From Bretschneidera sinensis (taxonomy: Eukaryota > Streptophyta > Magnoliopsida > Brassicales > Akaniaceae): 64,000 nucleotides of DNA. The notes under the pieces are model-generated. The model saw only the letters and a list, made by a program, of their open reading frames with translations, ran no database searches and had not been told where the DNA came from. A program made the position numbers and the translations under genes. This document shows positions 38,301-51,352 of this stretch, piece by piece (within the stretch, counting starts at the first letter, position 1; each line of letters starts with the position of its first letter). The stretch spans positions 1,434,001 through 1,498,000 of the forward strand of contig CM043700.1 of assembly GCA_023935145.1 (NCBI GenBank), in the 5' to 3' direction.

Positions 38301-39665
38301 GCAAAATTGCGAAACTGAAAGTAAATTTTTTTTGATGTGGGGAGCACACAACACATTATTAAGATTAAATGAGATATTTGAAGATGTGAGTTTTATAGAA
38401 CCAATATGAGATATTGGAATACCGTTACCGTTGCCAACCATTATGTCTTCATTCCCATTGTAATCTGAGTGAACAGAGAGCTTTTGCAAGTCAGAGGTAA
38501 TGTGGTGCGATGCACCAGAGTCAACTAGCCAATTGTTGCGGTTGGATTGTTGATCTGTGGTCGAGTGATTCACCTGAGGCCAGCTGGGATTGTGGTTTGG
38601 CTTTACTCGAGACCGACAAACCTTTGTTGTGTGCCCAATTTTGTCACAGAGTTGGCATATTGGCTTAGGTTGTCCATAGTTATTGTTTGGTCGCCATGGT
38701 TGATGTTGTGAGTTCCTTGCTGGAGAAAAATTTTCCCCCGTGTTATAGGAAAAATTGCTGTTGAGGGAGGAGTAGAAGGAGTTATGAAAACCTTGATTTC
38801 TAGAGTTGGTCTGTGGATTGCCGGAGAATGATCTGTTGCCATAATTATTGTTTCCCATTCTATTGTTTTGACGATTTTCAGAACCTGACCTGTTTTTATT
38901 GTTGTTGGAACGATGATGGTTGTACTGAGCAGTGATTGTTGTTGTCACTTTCTTCCCTTCTTCTCGTTTTAGAAAGTTTTCGTGATCTAGAAGCTTATCG
39001 TGAAGCTCTTCGAATGTCATAGCCGTTTCACTTGTACGTATGGCTGCATTCAGTTCTTTATAGTCATTACTGAGGCCATGGAGGGTGTGAACGACAATCT
39101 CAGCATCACTCAGAGGGTGCCCAATTAAGGCAAGGTCGTCAACAATTGTTTTGATGTGTTGCATGTATTCAGCTATGGTGGTGCCTTCTTGAGAGATCCT
39201 CATGAGTGTGGAAAGAAGGGAGAGCATCCTAGTATTCGAACGATTGGCAAAAGTTGTTTCTAGCTTATTCCACGCTTCAGTAGACCTGGAGATAAGTGGT
39301 GCAATGGTACCTGCAAGGGAGGCCTGAATAGCCTGCAGTACTAAACGATCCTGATGCAGCCATTTCTTGTGATCTGGGTTCGGAACAGACTCAGTTCCTC
39401 CAGTTATGTTGATGGTGGATGCAGGACAGGTATGTGTGCCATCGACATAACCTAGCAAATCATAACCAAACAGTAAATTAGAGAATTGAGATCTTCAAGA
39501 GGCATAATTACCACTTCTGGATAGCTTGAATGGGATTTGGGATGCAGTATTGAGAGAGATTAGATTGTTGGTTTGTACGGAAGAGTTGGTACCAGTTAAT
39601 ACAACAACCGGTGTTTCTGAGATTGAGGAGTTTGATGAATCTGATGAGTTGATTGGAGATGACAT
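35317..39665 (-). pseudogene. Copia gag-pol polyprotein, disabled
   Basis: Translation would start at the ATG at 39665. A Trp codon has become TGA at about 39495-39497 early in Gag. Then follow Gag, a zinc knuckle CQLCDKIGHTTKVC (about 38620-38660), aspartic protease WLVDSGASHH (near 38530), pre-integrase LWHRRLGHPS (near 38100), integrase (37619-37966) with DVWGPSP and SDGGGEY, reverse transcriptase with YVDD (near 36205), and RNase H (35317-35850) with DSDWAGN and ending in DSLTKALPRK. Breaks: frameshift near 37960, frameshift in an A-run near 37640, stop codons near 36050 and 35935, frameshift near 35860. It cannot produce a full polyprotein, but every domain is still recognisable, so the element is fairly young. 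Confidence 0.9.
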
Positions 39666-39750
39666 TGTAGGGAAAGAGAAGAGAAAAAAAAGAGAGAGAG
39701 GGAGATATAAGGAAGATATGAGGATCGGTTTTTAAGCTTGGTGGCTTTAA

Positions 39751-39763
39751 GGCTCTGATACCA
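39751..39763 (-). other. Primer-binding site of the copia element
   Basis: TGGTATCAGAGCC on the minus strand, immediately inside the 5' LTR and complementary to the 3' end of initiator tRNA-Met, the usual primer of plant copia elements. Confidence 0.9.
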
Positions 39764-39963
39764 TGTGAGAATTGAAGAGAGTGAAGAGAAGTGAGAATTG
39801 AAGAGAGTAAAGAGTTGTAGAAATGCTTGCTTGATTTCTTCTATACAATTAAGGGTATATATAGGTTGTTAAAAAAAATATCATCCTTAAAACATGGATG
39901 AAAACATGGCCTAAAGTGATCCTTAAAACAAGGATGAGAATATGCTAATATGTTTCTCTATCA
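39764..39963 (-). repeat. 5' LTR of the copia element
   Basis: 200 bp with the same ends as the partner LTR. It has two units of the 36-bp internal repeat against four in the partner, which accounts for nearly all of the 74-bp length difference. Apart from that the two LTRs differ at scattered positions. Confidence 0.92.
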
Positions 39964-41443
39964 GTTAAAAGGGAAGCATGCCTCTTCAGTCTGCAGCATA
40001 TAAGGCCTGCATTTATATACTTTTGATGGGATACGATACATGTCAATATCAGCTACGGTTTATTTTAATGTCATTCAGTGCTCTTCGAACCAAATCCACC
40101 GTTAAGGTCGCAAAGCAATTTTCCTGCATATTCTTGTCCGTTAACTGCATGCGCATGCTTACAATTTTTTTTGGAAATATATTTCAAATTTCTTGTGGGC
40201 TCTTTTTGTTTTGTTTTGTTTCAGTTTTATAATTTCTTTTTAGTTCCCTACTACAACATAGAGTTCCAAATTTTTGTTTTCTCCTTTCCAAAAAAGAAAA
40301 AGAAAGAAGAAGAAGTAAATGGTTAACTAATCACACATAAATAATTAGTTTCATGTTTTGTTAGAGAGATTAATTGTTCATCGGATTAAGTTGGGACTAA
40401 TCACATACGCTTTAATGTCTCGAGGCTTACACCTCGTCTCATTGAAGCAAAATACCTCGCCCAATAAAAACACTACTAAATACTTTTATATATAAATATA
40501 CACATTATATAGATATATACACATTAACATCCTCTCAAGTTTAAGATGAATAGATCACATCAAAATAAGTTTGAAAACTAATACATAAGACCGTCTCAAT
40601 GGATAAACTTTGAAAAGTACGTAAATGAGTTAATCGATGGAAAAGATTGAGAAAATAAGAATGAAACTACAAACAACAAGTAGACCCACGAAATAACAAC
40701 CATTCTCAATATTATTGAGACGCTTATAGAGTATATCGAGCAATCTGAATATCACTAAATGCATCAAAAAAGTTTAAAAACGATGTTGACAACTGCATGG
40801 TACTCCATTTCGTTATACAAAACATGCAAGAAAAACTGCTAAAAAAGATTCAAAAAAAAATTATATTACTAAATGTCTCCACTATATGCAAGGGACCGAG
40901 TCTACAGCGCATGCTGTGGAATTGAGCTTTCGTGCTTCCCTTTGCATCTTTGACGTAGAAAATTAGAATCTAAAAATTAATATCATTAATAAAAATTTTA
41001 AAATTATCAATAAAATTTTTAATTAATGTAAACTTGTACCAATCAAAAATTTATGGATCTCACCCCCCAAACAATCTCATGAAATTAATCCCACCCTTGA
41101 GACAGATTGAATCTCATTGCTTTGGGATTAATTTTTTTTCTCATAAAATATTTGGACTTTATACATGTTATCTTAATTTAATCCCAATTCAATAATCTCA
41201 TTAACTAAATATAATATTAATATAGTATTAAAGTAATCTCAATTTAATCTCATCTAATTTTTCTCATTTTAATCATAATCTTATTCCACAATAATCCTGC
41301 CCATATAATGGATCATTTTTTTTTTTCATATTAGTGAGGAGACCAAAAGAGTCGAGTTTAAAATGAATTAAAATTATAATATTAATTAAATAGAATATAC
41401 AGTAACTTATTGCTATGAAGAGCATTGTGTGATTAAAATGTAT
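39964..41443. other. Broken 5' region of GH32 copy E
   Basis: 39964-40106 matches the sequence near 18540-18690 upstream of copy D. At about 40106 it jumps directly to intron 1 sequence (40107-40330 matches 21414-21620). The promoter, exon 1 and the start of intron 1, about 2.7 kb, are therefore missing, joined at a TTA shared by both sides. About 1 kb (40330-41325) has no counterpart in the other copies and holds no recognisable gene. From 41329 intron 1 sequence resumes, closest to copy B. Confidence 0.65.
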
Positions 41444-41525
41444 AAGCTTCCAAATCAGTTACTAATCTTGTTTTTCCCTTTTCTTTTTGTGCTTGAATTC
41501 GCGCCATAAATTGCACCACCAACAG

Positions 41526-43824
41526 ATCCAAATGGTCAGTCTCTCTAACAAAATCCTACATTTTTTTATTTTATTATCTATGATTTTCAAGTTAAAAAAA
41601 ATGTGAATTAAACAGGGCCTATGCACTACAATGGGATCTACCATCTCTTCTACCAATACAATCCAAAGGGTGCAGTATGGGGAAACATTGTATGGGCCCA
41701 TTCAGTGTCAAAGGACTTGATCAACTGGGAAGCCGTTGAGCCCGCAATCTTCCCATCAAAGCCATTTGATATCAAAGGTACATGGTCCGGCTCAGCTACA
41801 ATTCTCCCAAACAACAAGCCCATTATCCTTTACACTGGCCTTGATGCCAATGAAACCCAAATCCAAAACTATGCCGTTCCCGCAAACCTATCCGACCCAT
41901 ATCTCCGTAAATGGATCAAACCCGACAACAACCCGTTAGTGGTACCCGATTCATCAATGAACCGAACCGCATTCCGTGACCCGACAACAGCTTGGTGGAG
42001 CAATGATGGGCATTGGAGGATATTAGTAGGGAGTAAACAGAAACATAGAGGCATTGCTTATTTGTATAGGAGCAAAGATTTCATGAAAATGGACCAAGGC
42101 CAAACACCCACTCCACTCGAAAGCGGGTACGGGTATGTGGGAATGCCTGGATTTTTTTCCGGTTTCGATATCGGGTAAAAATGGGTTGGATTTTGGCTAT
42201 ATGGGTAAAAACATAAAGCATGTGTTGAAAGTGAGCTTAGACTTAACAAGATATGAGTACTACACTGTTGATACATATTATCCAGATAAGGATAGGTATG
42301 TACCTGATAATGCATCAGTTGATGGTTGGGGAGGGTTGAGACCTGACTATGGAAATTTTTATGCTTCAAAGTCTTTATATGATTACAAGAAGAATAGGAG
42401 GATTTTATTGGGTTGGGCTAATGAATCTGAATCTGAACAAGATGACGTTAAGAAGGGTTGGGCTGGAGTTCAGGTATAACATTTTTATACATTTGTTAAA
42501 ATATGCAAGTGAAACGTGTTAGGATAGAAGGAAAAGGAAAGGAAGTTTGCCTCTTCACAAATTCTTAAATTTAGAGGACCATTTCTTTTTCCTTTCCTTC
42601 CATTCTCTCTAAATCCAAACAGTGTTTTGATTATTTTACTAACTTATTTTTATTTTTCCTAATAATAAATAATGTTTTAGACAATTCCAAGGACAGTTTT
42701 GCTTGATCCTAATGGAAGGCAATTGCTATTGTGGCCTATAGAAGAAATAGAGACACTAAGAAGGAAGAATGTTCAAATGAACAAACAACGGCTTGAATTG
42801 GGACAAGAAGTTGAAGTTAAAGGATAACTGCTGCCCAGGCAATTAATTAAGCATATTTTTTCATTTTCACTTGATTGAATATATAATTTTATTTTTTGAT
42901 AATTGAGTGTGCAGATTTGAACTCGAGACTTCCTTTTTAAATTAAGAGTGTCACTGATTGAGTCGATTAAATATATAAATTTTTAACCTTAAAAACACTA
43001 TATTTGATTTTTCATGATTTAAAATTCAAACAGGTTACTGAAAAGAATTATCATTTCAATCAAATTGAAACTAAATTAAGTTATGGTTTTGAACAGGCTG
43101 ATGTTGAGGTTACCTTTTCAATTCCTAGCTTGGACAAAGCTGAGCCATTTGATCCTAAGTGGGAGAATGCACAAGACCTCTGTGCCCAAAGGGGCTCAAA
43201 GAAACAGGGTGGGGTTGGACCTTTTGGGCTATTAACATTAGCTTCACATGACTTGGAAGAATTCACTCCTGTCTCCTTCAGAATCTTCAAAGCCCCAAAC
43301 AAGCATGTGGTTCTCATGTGCTCTGATGCAAGCAGGTTATTTTTTTTTCTTTTTATTGTCTTCTTCACATTTGATTCTTAATTTTCTTATTGTTAACTTC
43401 TAATTACCTTTTATCTTTTGATTTGATTTCTTTTTAACAGTTCATTTTTTGAAGAGTAATAACATATATAAACCATCATTCACCGACTTTGTAGGTGTAG
43501 ATTTATCAGATAAAAAGTTCTCTCTTAAAAGTTTAGTATGTCCTTAATTAATTTAAACATCATCAAAATCTAATGATACTATATTCTTTTCTCTCTGTCT
43601 ATTTAGACTTCTTAATCACTAATTAATATATATATAATTTTTTTTATTTATCCAATATTGCAGATTGATCATTCCATAGTGGAAAGTTTTGGAGCAGGAG
43701 GCAAAACATGCATCATATGAAGGGTATATCCTACTAAAGCAGTGTTTGAGGATGCTCACTTGTTTGTATTCAACAGTGGGACTGAGCCCATCATTGTAGA
43801 GAGTCTTAATGCCTGGAGCATGGA
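41526..43824 (+). pseudogene. GH32 copy E pseudogene (no promoter, no exon 1)
   Basis: Mini-exon 41526-41534, then exons 41616-42473, 42681-42838, 43097-43335, 43441-43535 and 43664-43824. Exon 1 with the signal peptide is absent. An extra A near 42087 shifts the frame in the catalytic exon, and translation stops at 42178. Downstream the acid/base motif reads WECL instead of WECP. Exon 4 has lost one base near 42823 and its donor is GC instead of GT. Exon 6 has one extra base. Exon 7 has TGA in place of a Ser codon near 43718, and the true end (SPSQMN and stop) is deleted. Apart from these breaks it is very close to copy D, so the duplication is recent compared with copies B and C. It keeps Tyr at the Asp239-equivalent site. 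Confidence 0.93.
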
Positions 43825-46343
43825 CGATAGAATTAATCACAGTTACTCTTTCATGCATTTAGTTATAAAAATAAATAATAATCATTGAGATTTGTTTTAC
43901 TTTCAGTCTCCATTCATTCATATTTGTTTTTGGCTTGCAGTCTCCACACCTCATCAATATTGAATAAAATTGAAAATTTTGGAACTTAAATATTGCAATT
44001 CAACTTTGAGAAGTAATTTGAATTTTGAGACAAATCTAAATAATAGATTGTGTAATTTAGCTGACGCATAGTAAAGGAGAGATTCTATTGTTTGACAGCT
44101 TTAAACAAACTCTCTAATTCAATGTGTTGAGGCAAACAAAAAGTTTTGAAGTGTTATAAAGAAGAATTTTCTAACACCTTTATCATTTTAATTTTATTTT
44201 ATAAAATAACAGAAAAACTCTCATACAAGATTTTTAAATATCTCATCGTTTACTTTCTTTTACTTTATCCTCAAAAACCATCTACCAAAGCAAATATTTG
44301 TATCTTGATCTTCAAGGCCCTTATTAGGTTTGGTTTGTACTTTCTCCTACTATAAATGGATTGTGTTATAATTTTGAGTTTTTATATGTGCTAGTGATAA
44401 TACTATGGACTTATATTGTGATCAAATAGATCATTGTAATTGTATATACTATCGTGTTAATAAAAAAATTAAATAAAATAACTAGTCGTCATGCCACATA
44501 CCGTGCATGAGTTTTATAAATTTTTATGTAGATAACGTTTCAAGAAATATATATATATATATATATTCATTAATAATATATTTATTTAAAATTTTCTTAT
44601 TTAATTGATTAATTTTTGTAAATAAATAAATAGCTATTTGGAACTGATAACATTTTATTTACTCAATATGATGTGGGCATACAAATGCAAATATGGAAGT
44701 AAATATTTTTTTACTCAAAATTATCAAATAATTAAAGAAAAAATTAAAATATTTAATTTTATTTAATAATCAAAGTAAAAAAGTAGGCAAATAATTTTTG
44801 TATACAAGTTTTTATCTACTCAATATAATGTATGTACAAAATGTAAATCTATACATAAAAATTTGAAATTTCATAAAATAAATAATAAAAGAAGAAAGTA
44901 AAAAATATGTAGAGAAAACCTAAAATATCATACTATTAAAATTTAATATATTAGCAAAATTGAAATATAAATTTATATAGCTTAATTCTCTTTTTTTAAT
45001 ATATATTCTTAGAGTACAATCTTATGAATTCAATTTATTTGCGTTAATTTTTTAATTAAATTAATATTAGTCATTATTTTGGGTCTTCATAAGCTTTTCA
45101 AGTTGGTTTTTATTGTAAAGTATCACAACATCGAATCTCAATCTATTAATTAAAATGAGTATTTCATCTTATGCGTTTTGCTGATAACAAACCAATAAGA
45201 GAAAGAATTAATCATTCAAGATTAATAAAGTAATTGATTAAAGGAACCGAACATTAGTTAAATGGATATTGACTTTTAAATGGGTACCAAAAAAACTATT
45301 ATTATTGTTATTATTAAATAATTGAGGTTGGGGGAGTTTAGACATATATTGACTAGTAACTAACACTAAAACTCTTTTGCTTTGTGGATAAACAATTAAA
45401 ATCTAATATTTGGTGAATCCTTTCATTTATTTTGCTTCCTTTTCAATTGTGTATCTCTCTGAGCATCTCAGTCCCTCAACTAGAGAAGCATACTTCTAAA
45501 ATGTACATAACCCTCTTGGGGACAGCCATGTGGGAGAACGTGGAATTGTGAAAACTTAAAATCAAAGATTTTTTTTTGGGTCTATTTTCTTAGACTAATA
45601 TGGTGCAAGTGGAAGATAATGCATCTTTAGCAATAAACTTTGCAATATTCCACACCAAACGAGAATTCTTACATTCAGAAGGGCTTGATAAGTTTGTAAT
45701 ATATTGATGTAAGTATATATATTGCGAAGGAAATCTCTAATTTTGGGGGGAAAGATGTATATTGAAAAACATCTAAATGAAAAGTTTCGAAATTTTATGA
45801 AATTAAGGCATAAAACTAACACACAAGACAAATTTATGTCCTAACCATGTGTTCTTTTCTTATGGGGAGTGAGGCAAAGAGAAAGCAGCCCCGCTAGACT
45901 TCATCAACACAAATATGACCAAATCAGACAAATTTATGTCCTAACCATGTGCTATTTTTTTATTGTGTTCTTTTCAAATGTTTTACAATAAAAAAAATAA
46001 AGAAAATATTTTTCAGTTCTCAAATTTTTTTATAAAAAATTTCCTCGTGAGTATATATAAATAATTTCTTTGCATTTGTACTAAATAGTATATGCAAATT
46101 CTTATATTTATTTTAGACAATTTTATAGATGAAAAATAATCAAAGGTTACATTGCGATCAATTGAAAGTTTGAGAATTTTTAACGTCAAATTCATAATTT
46201 TAGGATCCAAGTGTTAGGCATCAATAGTTTAAAAACAATTGATACAATTATCCAAAAAAAATGTTTAATTTTGTTGGTAAAGTTTTTGGTGATTGTTATG
46301 AAGACCTGGGATGAAATCTTGATTTCACTTGAATTTGTGGGAC
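43825..46343. other. Spacer after copy E
   Basis: Near-identical to 24111-26678 after copy D, with the same markers and a shorter (TA)n run near 44548. No gene. Confidence 0.65.
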
Positions 46344-48001
46344 AAATGATATAACTTTATTGTGCTACCACAAGGGTTATATTACTAATTTACACTTGTG
46401 AGGAATGATGTATTTTACTTAACTAAAATGGATATGATTTGTTGTCCTACCACAAACTCATATGTATTTAAGAGGCTAAATTATGCTTGAGAATTGCATG
46501 AGATGCAAATGATAAAAGTCATCTATATATCATCTAGAATCCTTTATATAAACAGGCTGACTATGTCCAATTTTCTTGATTGTATAAGAAACTTGAGAAT
46601 TGTTCTTAATTTCGAGAAAATAGCCGATGTTCTTGATCAAACGCTCCTATTAACCCTTGTTGAGAATGCTCTGGAAAAAGAGCTCGCTAATTTTGAGTAG
46701 TGGCAATATGCTACATGCTAGTATCAATGTTTAATGAGCTTTATAAGCAATATGACATAACAGAAAGTGCATTTACGATATTGCTTCATCTATAAGAGTT
46801 GTATTGTGAACATAGTCGTAATGTAAGGTTCCAGATCTCAAAGGACCTTTTTGGGGAAATAATGTTGGAAGGATCATCATCCATGAGCATGGGTTGAAAA
46901 TGATAAATTATATTGAGCAGTTGGATAGACTCAAATTATTATGGATGCGGAGTTGACTACAACATGAGCAAGATAGAAGCCTTGCTTCTAGAACTTAACA
47001 ATATGTTGAAGACTACTAAGGGAACAACCAAGAAAGACAAGGCACCCATTATGCTTGTTAATGGAGCTTCTTCTTCTAAGCCCAAGGGCATGAATGTCTC
47101 AAAGAAGAAGAAGAAATCATTGAAAGCAAAAGATGGTGCTAGCAAGGCTAGTTCTTCAAAGGCGATGAAAGATATGGGACATGTTTCCATTGTGGAAAGG
47201 ATGGGTATTGGAAGAAGAATTGCAATAAGTACCCTACAACCTTGAAGGACAAGCCTTTAAAGGTGTTTCCGATTTGTTTGTTATTGATGTTAACTTAAGT
47301 GTTAACAATACTTCTCCATGGGTATTAGATACCAGTTGTGGCTCACATATCTGCAATAATTTGAAGGCATTCAGAAAAAGTAGAAAGCTGAGCAAAGGTG
47401 AGGTTGACCTACGCCTTGGAAATAGAGCAAAAGTTACAGCATTACAAGTGGGACATATTGCTTGTAGTTTCCATCTGGACTAACTTTAGAACATAAAGAT
47501 TGCTATAATGTGCCAATTTTAATTAGAAACATTGTTTTAGTTTCTAAAATAGATAAGGAAGGTTATGAATTTTCTCTTAAAGTCAATTGTTGTTCTATTT
47601 ATTTTGATAATTAATATTATGGTACTAGTACATTGAATAATGGTCTTTATATTCTTGAAGTAGATGGTAAAATTTTCAATATTGAACAAAAAAAAAGATA
47701 ATGCTCTAAATCAATCTTATATGTGGCATTTATGACTAGGTCATATCAATGAAGATAGAGTGAGATAGTTGGTAAAAGATGGATATTTGGATCTATCGGA
47801 TTTTGAATCATATCTAACTTGTGATGCTTGTCTCATGGGAAAGATGACTAGATCTCCATTTAGTGGATATTGAGAAAAGCTACGGATGTATTAGGTTGAA
47901 TACAAACTGATGTGTGTGGCCCCTAACAATTAATTCTAGAGAGGGATACTCCTACTTCATTACCTTTACTGATGATCATTCTAGCTTTAGGTATGGGTAC
48001 G
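46344..48001 (+). mobile_element. Ty1/copia relic, second copy
   Basis: Duplicate of 26679-28335, with the same stops and frameshifts, so it was copied after it had already decayed. The protease-region reading near 47274-47483 differs from its partner at two of 69 residues. It ends at the same integrase position, where the truncated solo LTR begins. Confidence 0.8.
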
Positions 48002-48431
48002 TGTAATACCCGTATTTGTAAAATAAGGTAAAGAAGTAATTTAATAAATATGACATGAAATTTAAAATGATATATATATATAAATATATACACACACATA
48101 AAGGATTTAGTATTGAATAAAATAATTCTTAAATTTTTTTTTGGAATTGTCTAGAATTGGAATCAAAAGAAAGGAAAAAAAATTGGACATCCAGAACGTC
48201 TAGAGGAAAGGAAAAGCAAAAAAGAAAAAGAAAAAAATGGGGTTTTTTTTTAAAATAATAAAAAAAAAACCAAAACGTGCTACCTGCTGCCAAATTAATT
48301 TGAAGGCTGCACATTGCAAATTCATGGAAGCTTAAAGGAGGAAGAAATGTGCATGTAGGACACATGCACATTTCATGGATGCTGAAATTTCAGTTGATTT
48401 TGGGGCTGCCGAAGATTTTTACAAAATCTTA

Positions 48432-48486
<55 letters not shown>

Positions 48487-48618
48487 TTATATTTCGCTTA
48501 CCAAATTTCGTTAGTTTCCTTCAAATCACTTGTTTTCTTTAAACATTTGGGGACCGAAAGAAAGGTTGAAAGAGCAAAATTTTGAAGGGGTTTACTGCGG
48601 AATTTCATAAAGAATCAC
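48002..48618. mobile_element. Truncated copy of the nested solo LTR
   Basis: Matches 28336-28948 of the nested LTR, beginning TGTAATACCC. It breaks off after AAAGAATCAC and joins GH32 3' flanking sequence. The right end and the rest of the copia integrase are missing, so the breakpoint marks the edge of a duplication or deletion. It includes a (TA)n run at about 48436-48482. Confidence 0.82.
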
Positions 48619-51352
48619 TCTCTACACCTCAAAAATAAATAATTTGAATTTTGAGACAAATATAAAGAATTGATTGTGTAATTTAGCTGACGCGTAGAAA
48701 TGGAAAAGTTAAGGGAGATATTCTTTTGTTCGAGAGTTTTAAACAAACTCTCCGATTCACTGTGTTGAAGCAAATAAAAGGTTTTGGAGAGTTATAAAGA
48801 AGAATCTTCTAACACTTTTATCAATTTTATTTTATTTTATAAAAAAACAAAAAAACTCCCATACAAGATTTTTAAATATGTCATCGTTTACATTCTTTTA
48901 CTTTATCCTCAAAAACCATTTACCAAAGCGCATATTTGTATCTTGATCTTCAAGGCCCTTATTACGTATGTTTTGTACTTTCTCCTACTATAAATGGATT
49001 GTGTTATAATTTTGAGTTTTTATAAATATATATAAATATTCATTAATAATATATTTATTTAATGTGATTAAGATTTTCTTATTTAATTGATTATTTTTTG
49101 TAAATAAATAAATAGTTATTTGGAACTGATAACATTTTATTTACTCAATATGATGTGGGCATACAAATGCAAATATGGAAGTAAATATTTTTTTACTAAA
49201 ATATATCAAATAATTAAAGAAAAATTAAAATATTTAATTTAATTTAATAATCAAAGTAAAAAAGTAGGCAAATAATTTTTGTATACAAGTTTTTATCTAC
49301 TCAATATAATGTGTGTACAAAACGTAAATCTATACGTAAAAATTTAAAATTTCATAATATAAATAATAAAAGATGAAAGTAAAAAACATGTAGAGAAAAC
49401 CTAAAATATCATACTATTAAAATTTAATATATTAGCAAGATTGAAATATAAATAGCTTAATTATTTTTTATTAATATATATTTTTAGAGTACAACCTTAT
49501 GAATTCAATTTATTTGAGTTAATTTTCTAATTAAATTAATATTAGTCTTTATTTTGGGTCTTCATAAGCTTTACAAGTTGGTTTTTATTGTAAAGTATCA
49601 CAACATTGAATCTCAATTTATTAATTAAGATGAGTCATTCATATTATGCGTTTTGCTGATAACAAAACCAATAAGAGAAATGATTAATCATTCAACATTA
49701 ATCAACTAATTTATTAAAAGAACCGAACATCAGATAAATGTATAGATATTAAATTTTAAATAGGTACAAAAAAAAAAGTGATTATTATTATTATTATTAG
49801 ATAATTGAGGTAGGCCGGGTTTAGACATATATTGACAAGTAACTAACACTTAAACTCTTTTGCTTTGTGGAAAAACAATTAAAATCTAATATTTGGTGAA
49901 TCCCTTTCATTTATTTTGCTTCCTTTTCAATTGCGTATCTCTCTGAGCATCTCAGTCCCTCAACTAGAGAAGCATACTTCTAAAATGTGCATAACCCTCT
50001 TGGGGGCATCCATGTGGGAGAACGTGGAATTGTGAAAACTTAAAATCAAAGATTTTTTTTTGGGTCTATTTTCTTAGACTAATATGGTGCAAGTGGAAGA
50101 TCATGCATCTTTAGCAATAAACTTTGCAATATTCCACACCAAACTTTTAAAGCTGATAGAGAATTCTTACATACAGAAGGGCTTGATAAGTTTGTAATAT
50201 GTTGATGTAAATATATATATTGCGAAGTAAACATCTAAATGAAAAGTTTCGAAAATCTATGAAATTGAGGCATAAAACTAACACACAAGACAAATTTATG
50301 TCCTAACCATGTGTTCTTTTCTTATGGGGAGTGAGGCAAAGAGAAAGCAGCCCCGCTAGACTTCATCAACACAAATATGACCAAATCAGAAGATTTCAAA
50401 AGATGGTTTGTTAGCATTTTGGAAGATCTACGTGGCTTGATGAAGCCCCCGAGGAGATTATACCTATGGTGCGCATGCGGATGTAAATCCATCTTGATTT
50501 GATGTATGAAATCTTTTTTTAAAATTTCAAAAAAAGTCTATAAGCTTTGGACTTATAATATTTATCTTTTAAATAACAAGTTTGGCGTAATAAATCTCCA
50601 AATTTTTAGTTAATTGTAATATAAATCTTTTTATTGATGAAATGTTTATTTCTTTATTTTGTAAAGACTAGATAGTACCAATTCCATGGACTATTAAAAG
50701 GTTAGCCAATATTTTTATGAGTTTTTCATCCATGTTCTATTTTTTTATTGTGTTTTTTTCAAATGTTTTACAATAAAAAAATAAAGAAAAAAATTTTCAG
50801 TTCTTAATTTTTTTAAACAAATTTCCTCATGAGTATATATAATATATTTCTTTGCATTTGTACTAAATAGTATACGCAAATTCTTATATTTATTTAAGAC
50901 AATTTTATAGATGAAAAATAACCGAAGGTTACATTGCGATCAATTGAAAGTTTGAGAATATTTAACGTCAAATTCATAATTTAGGAATCTAAGTGTTAGA
51001 CATCAATAGTTTAAGGACAATTGATACAATTATCCAAAAAAAAAAATGTTTAATTTTGTTGGTGAAGTTTTTGGTGATTGTTATGAAGACTTGGGATCAA
51101 ATCTCGACTTCACTTGAATTTGTGGGATATAGGATGGGGAAGCACTATCCATAGGGGGGCATGGTTTGATAACCGAACAAATCAAGAGAAATCATAATTA
51201 TAATCAAAATGTTGGTTTACCAAAAATCTTAACTGTACTCAAACTATTTTTATTCGATTACAGAAATTTTGCAGTTGATCAATCAAAAAATCAAAGTTTT
51301 CTCCGATCAAAAAAATTATACGAATCAAAGTATAATAAAACTTTAAAAAAAA
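48619..51352. other. Spacer before copy F
   Basis: No gene. It starts in GH32 3' flanking sequence and repeats the usual spacer order (equivalent to 8550-8806 plus 11181-12752 around copies B and C), but without the solo LTR. That gives an uninterrupted version of the 8807 insertion site near 48890. Confidence 0.6.

Larger units (their letters stand above)
34984..39963 (-). mobile_element. Nearly complete Ty1/copia LTR retrotransposon
   Basis: 4980 bp with TG...CA LTRs at both ends (34984-35257 and 39764-39963), read on the minus strand. The primer-binding site complementary to initiator tRNA-Met (TGGTATCAGAGCC on the minus strand) abuts the upstream LTR. A polypurine tract with GCGGGGGCA abuts the downstream LTR. 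Gene order gag, protease, integrase, reverse transcriptase, RNase H defines Ty1/copia. Stops and frameshifts disable it. No 5-bp target duplication is visible: the left flank is AGATA and the right flank GTTAA. Both flanks carry related copies of the 76-bp sequence seen at 18447-18598. It is absent from the equivalent place upstream of copy D. Confidence 0.95.

Noticed and set aside
39526..39735. Plus-strand open frame at the right end of the copia element
   Set aside because: It lies antisense to the beginning of Gag on the minus strand.
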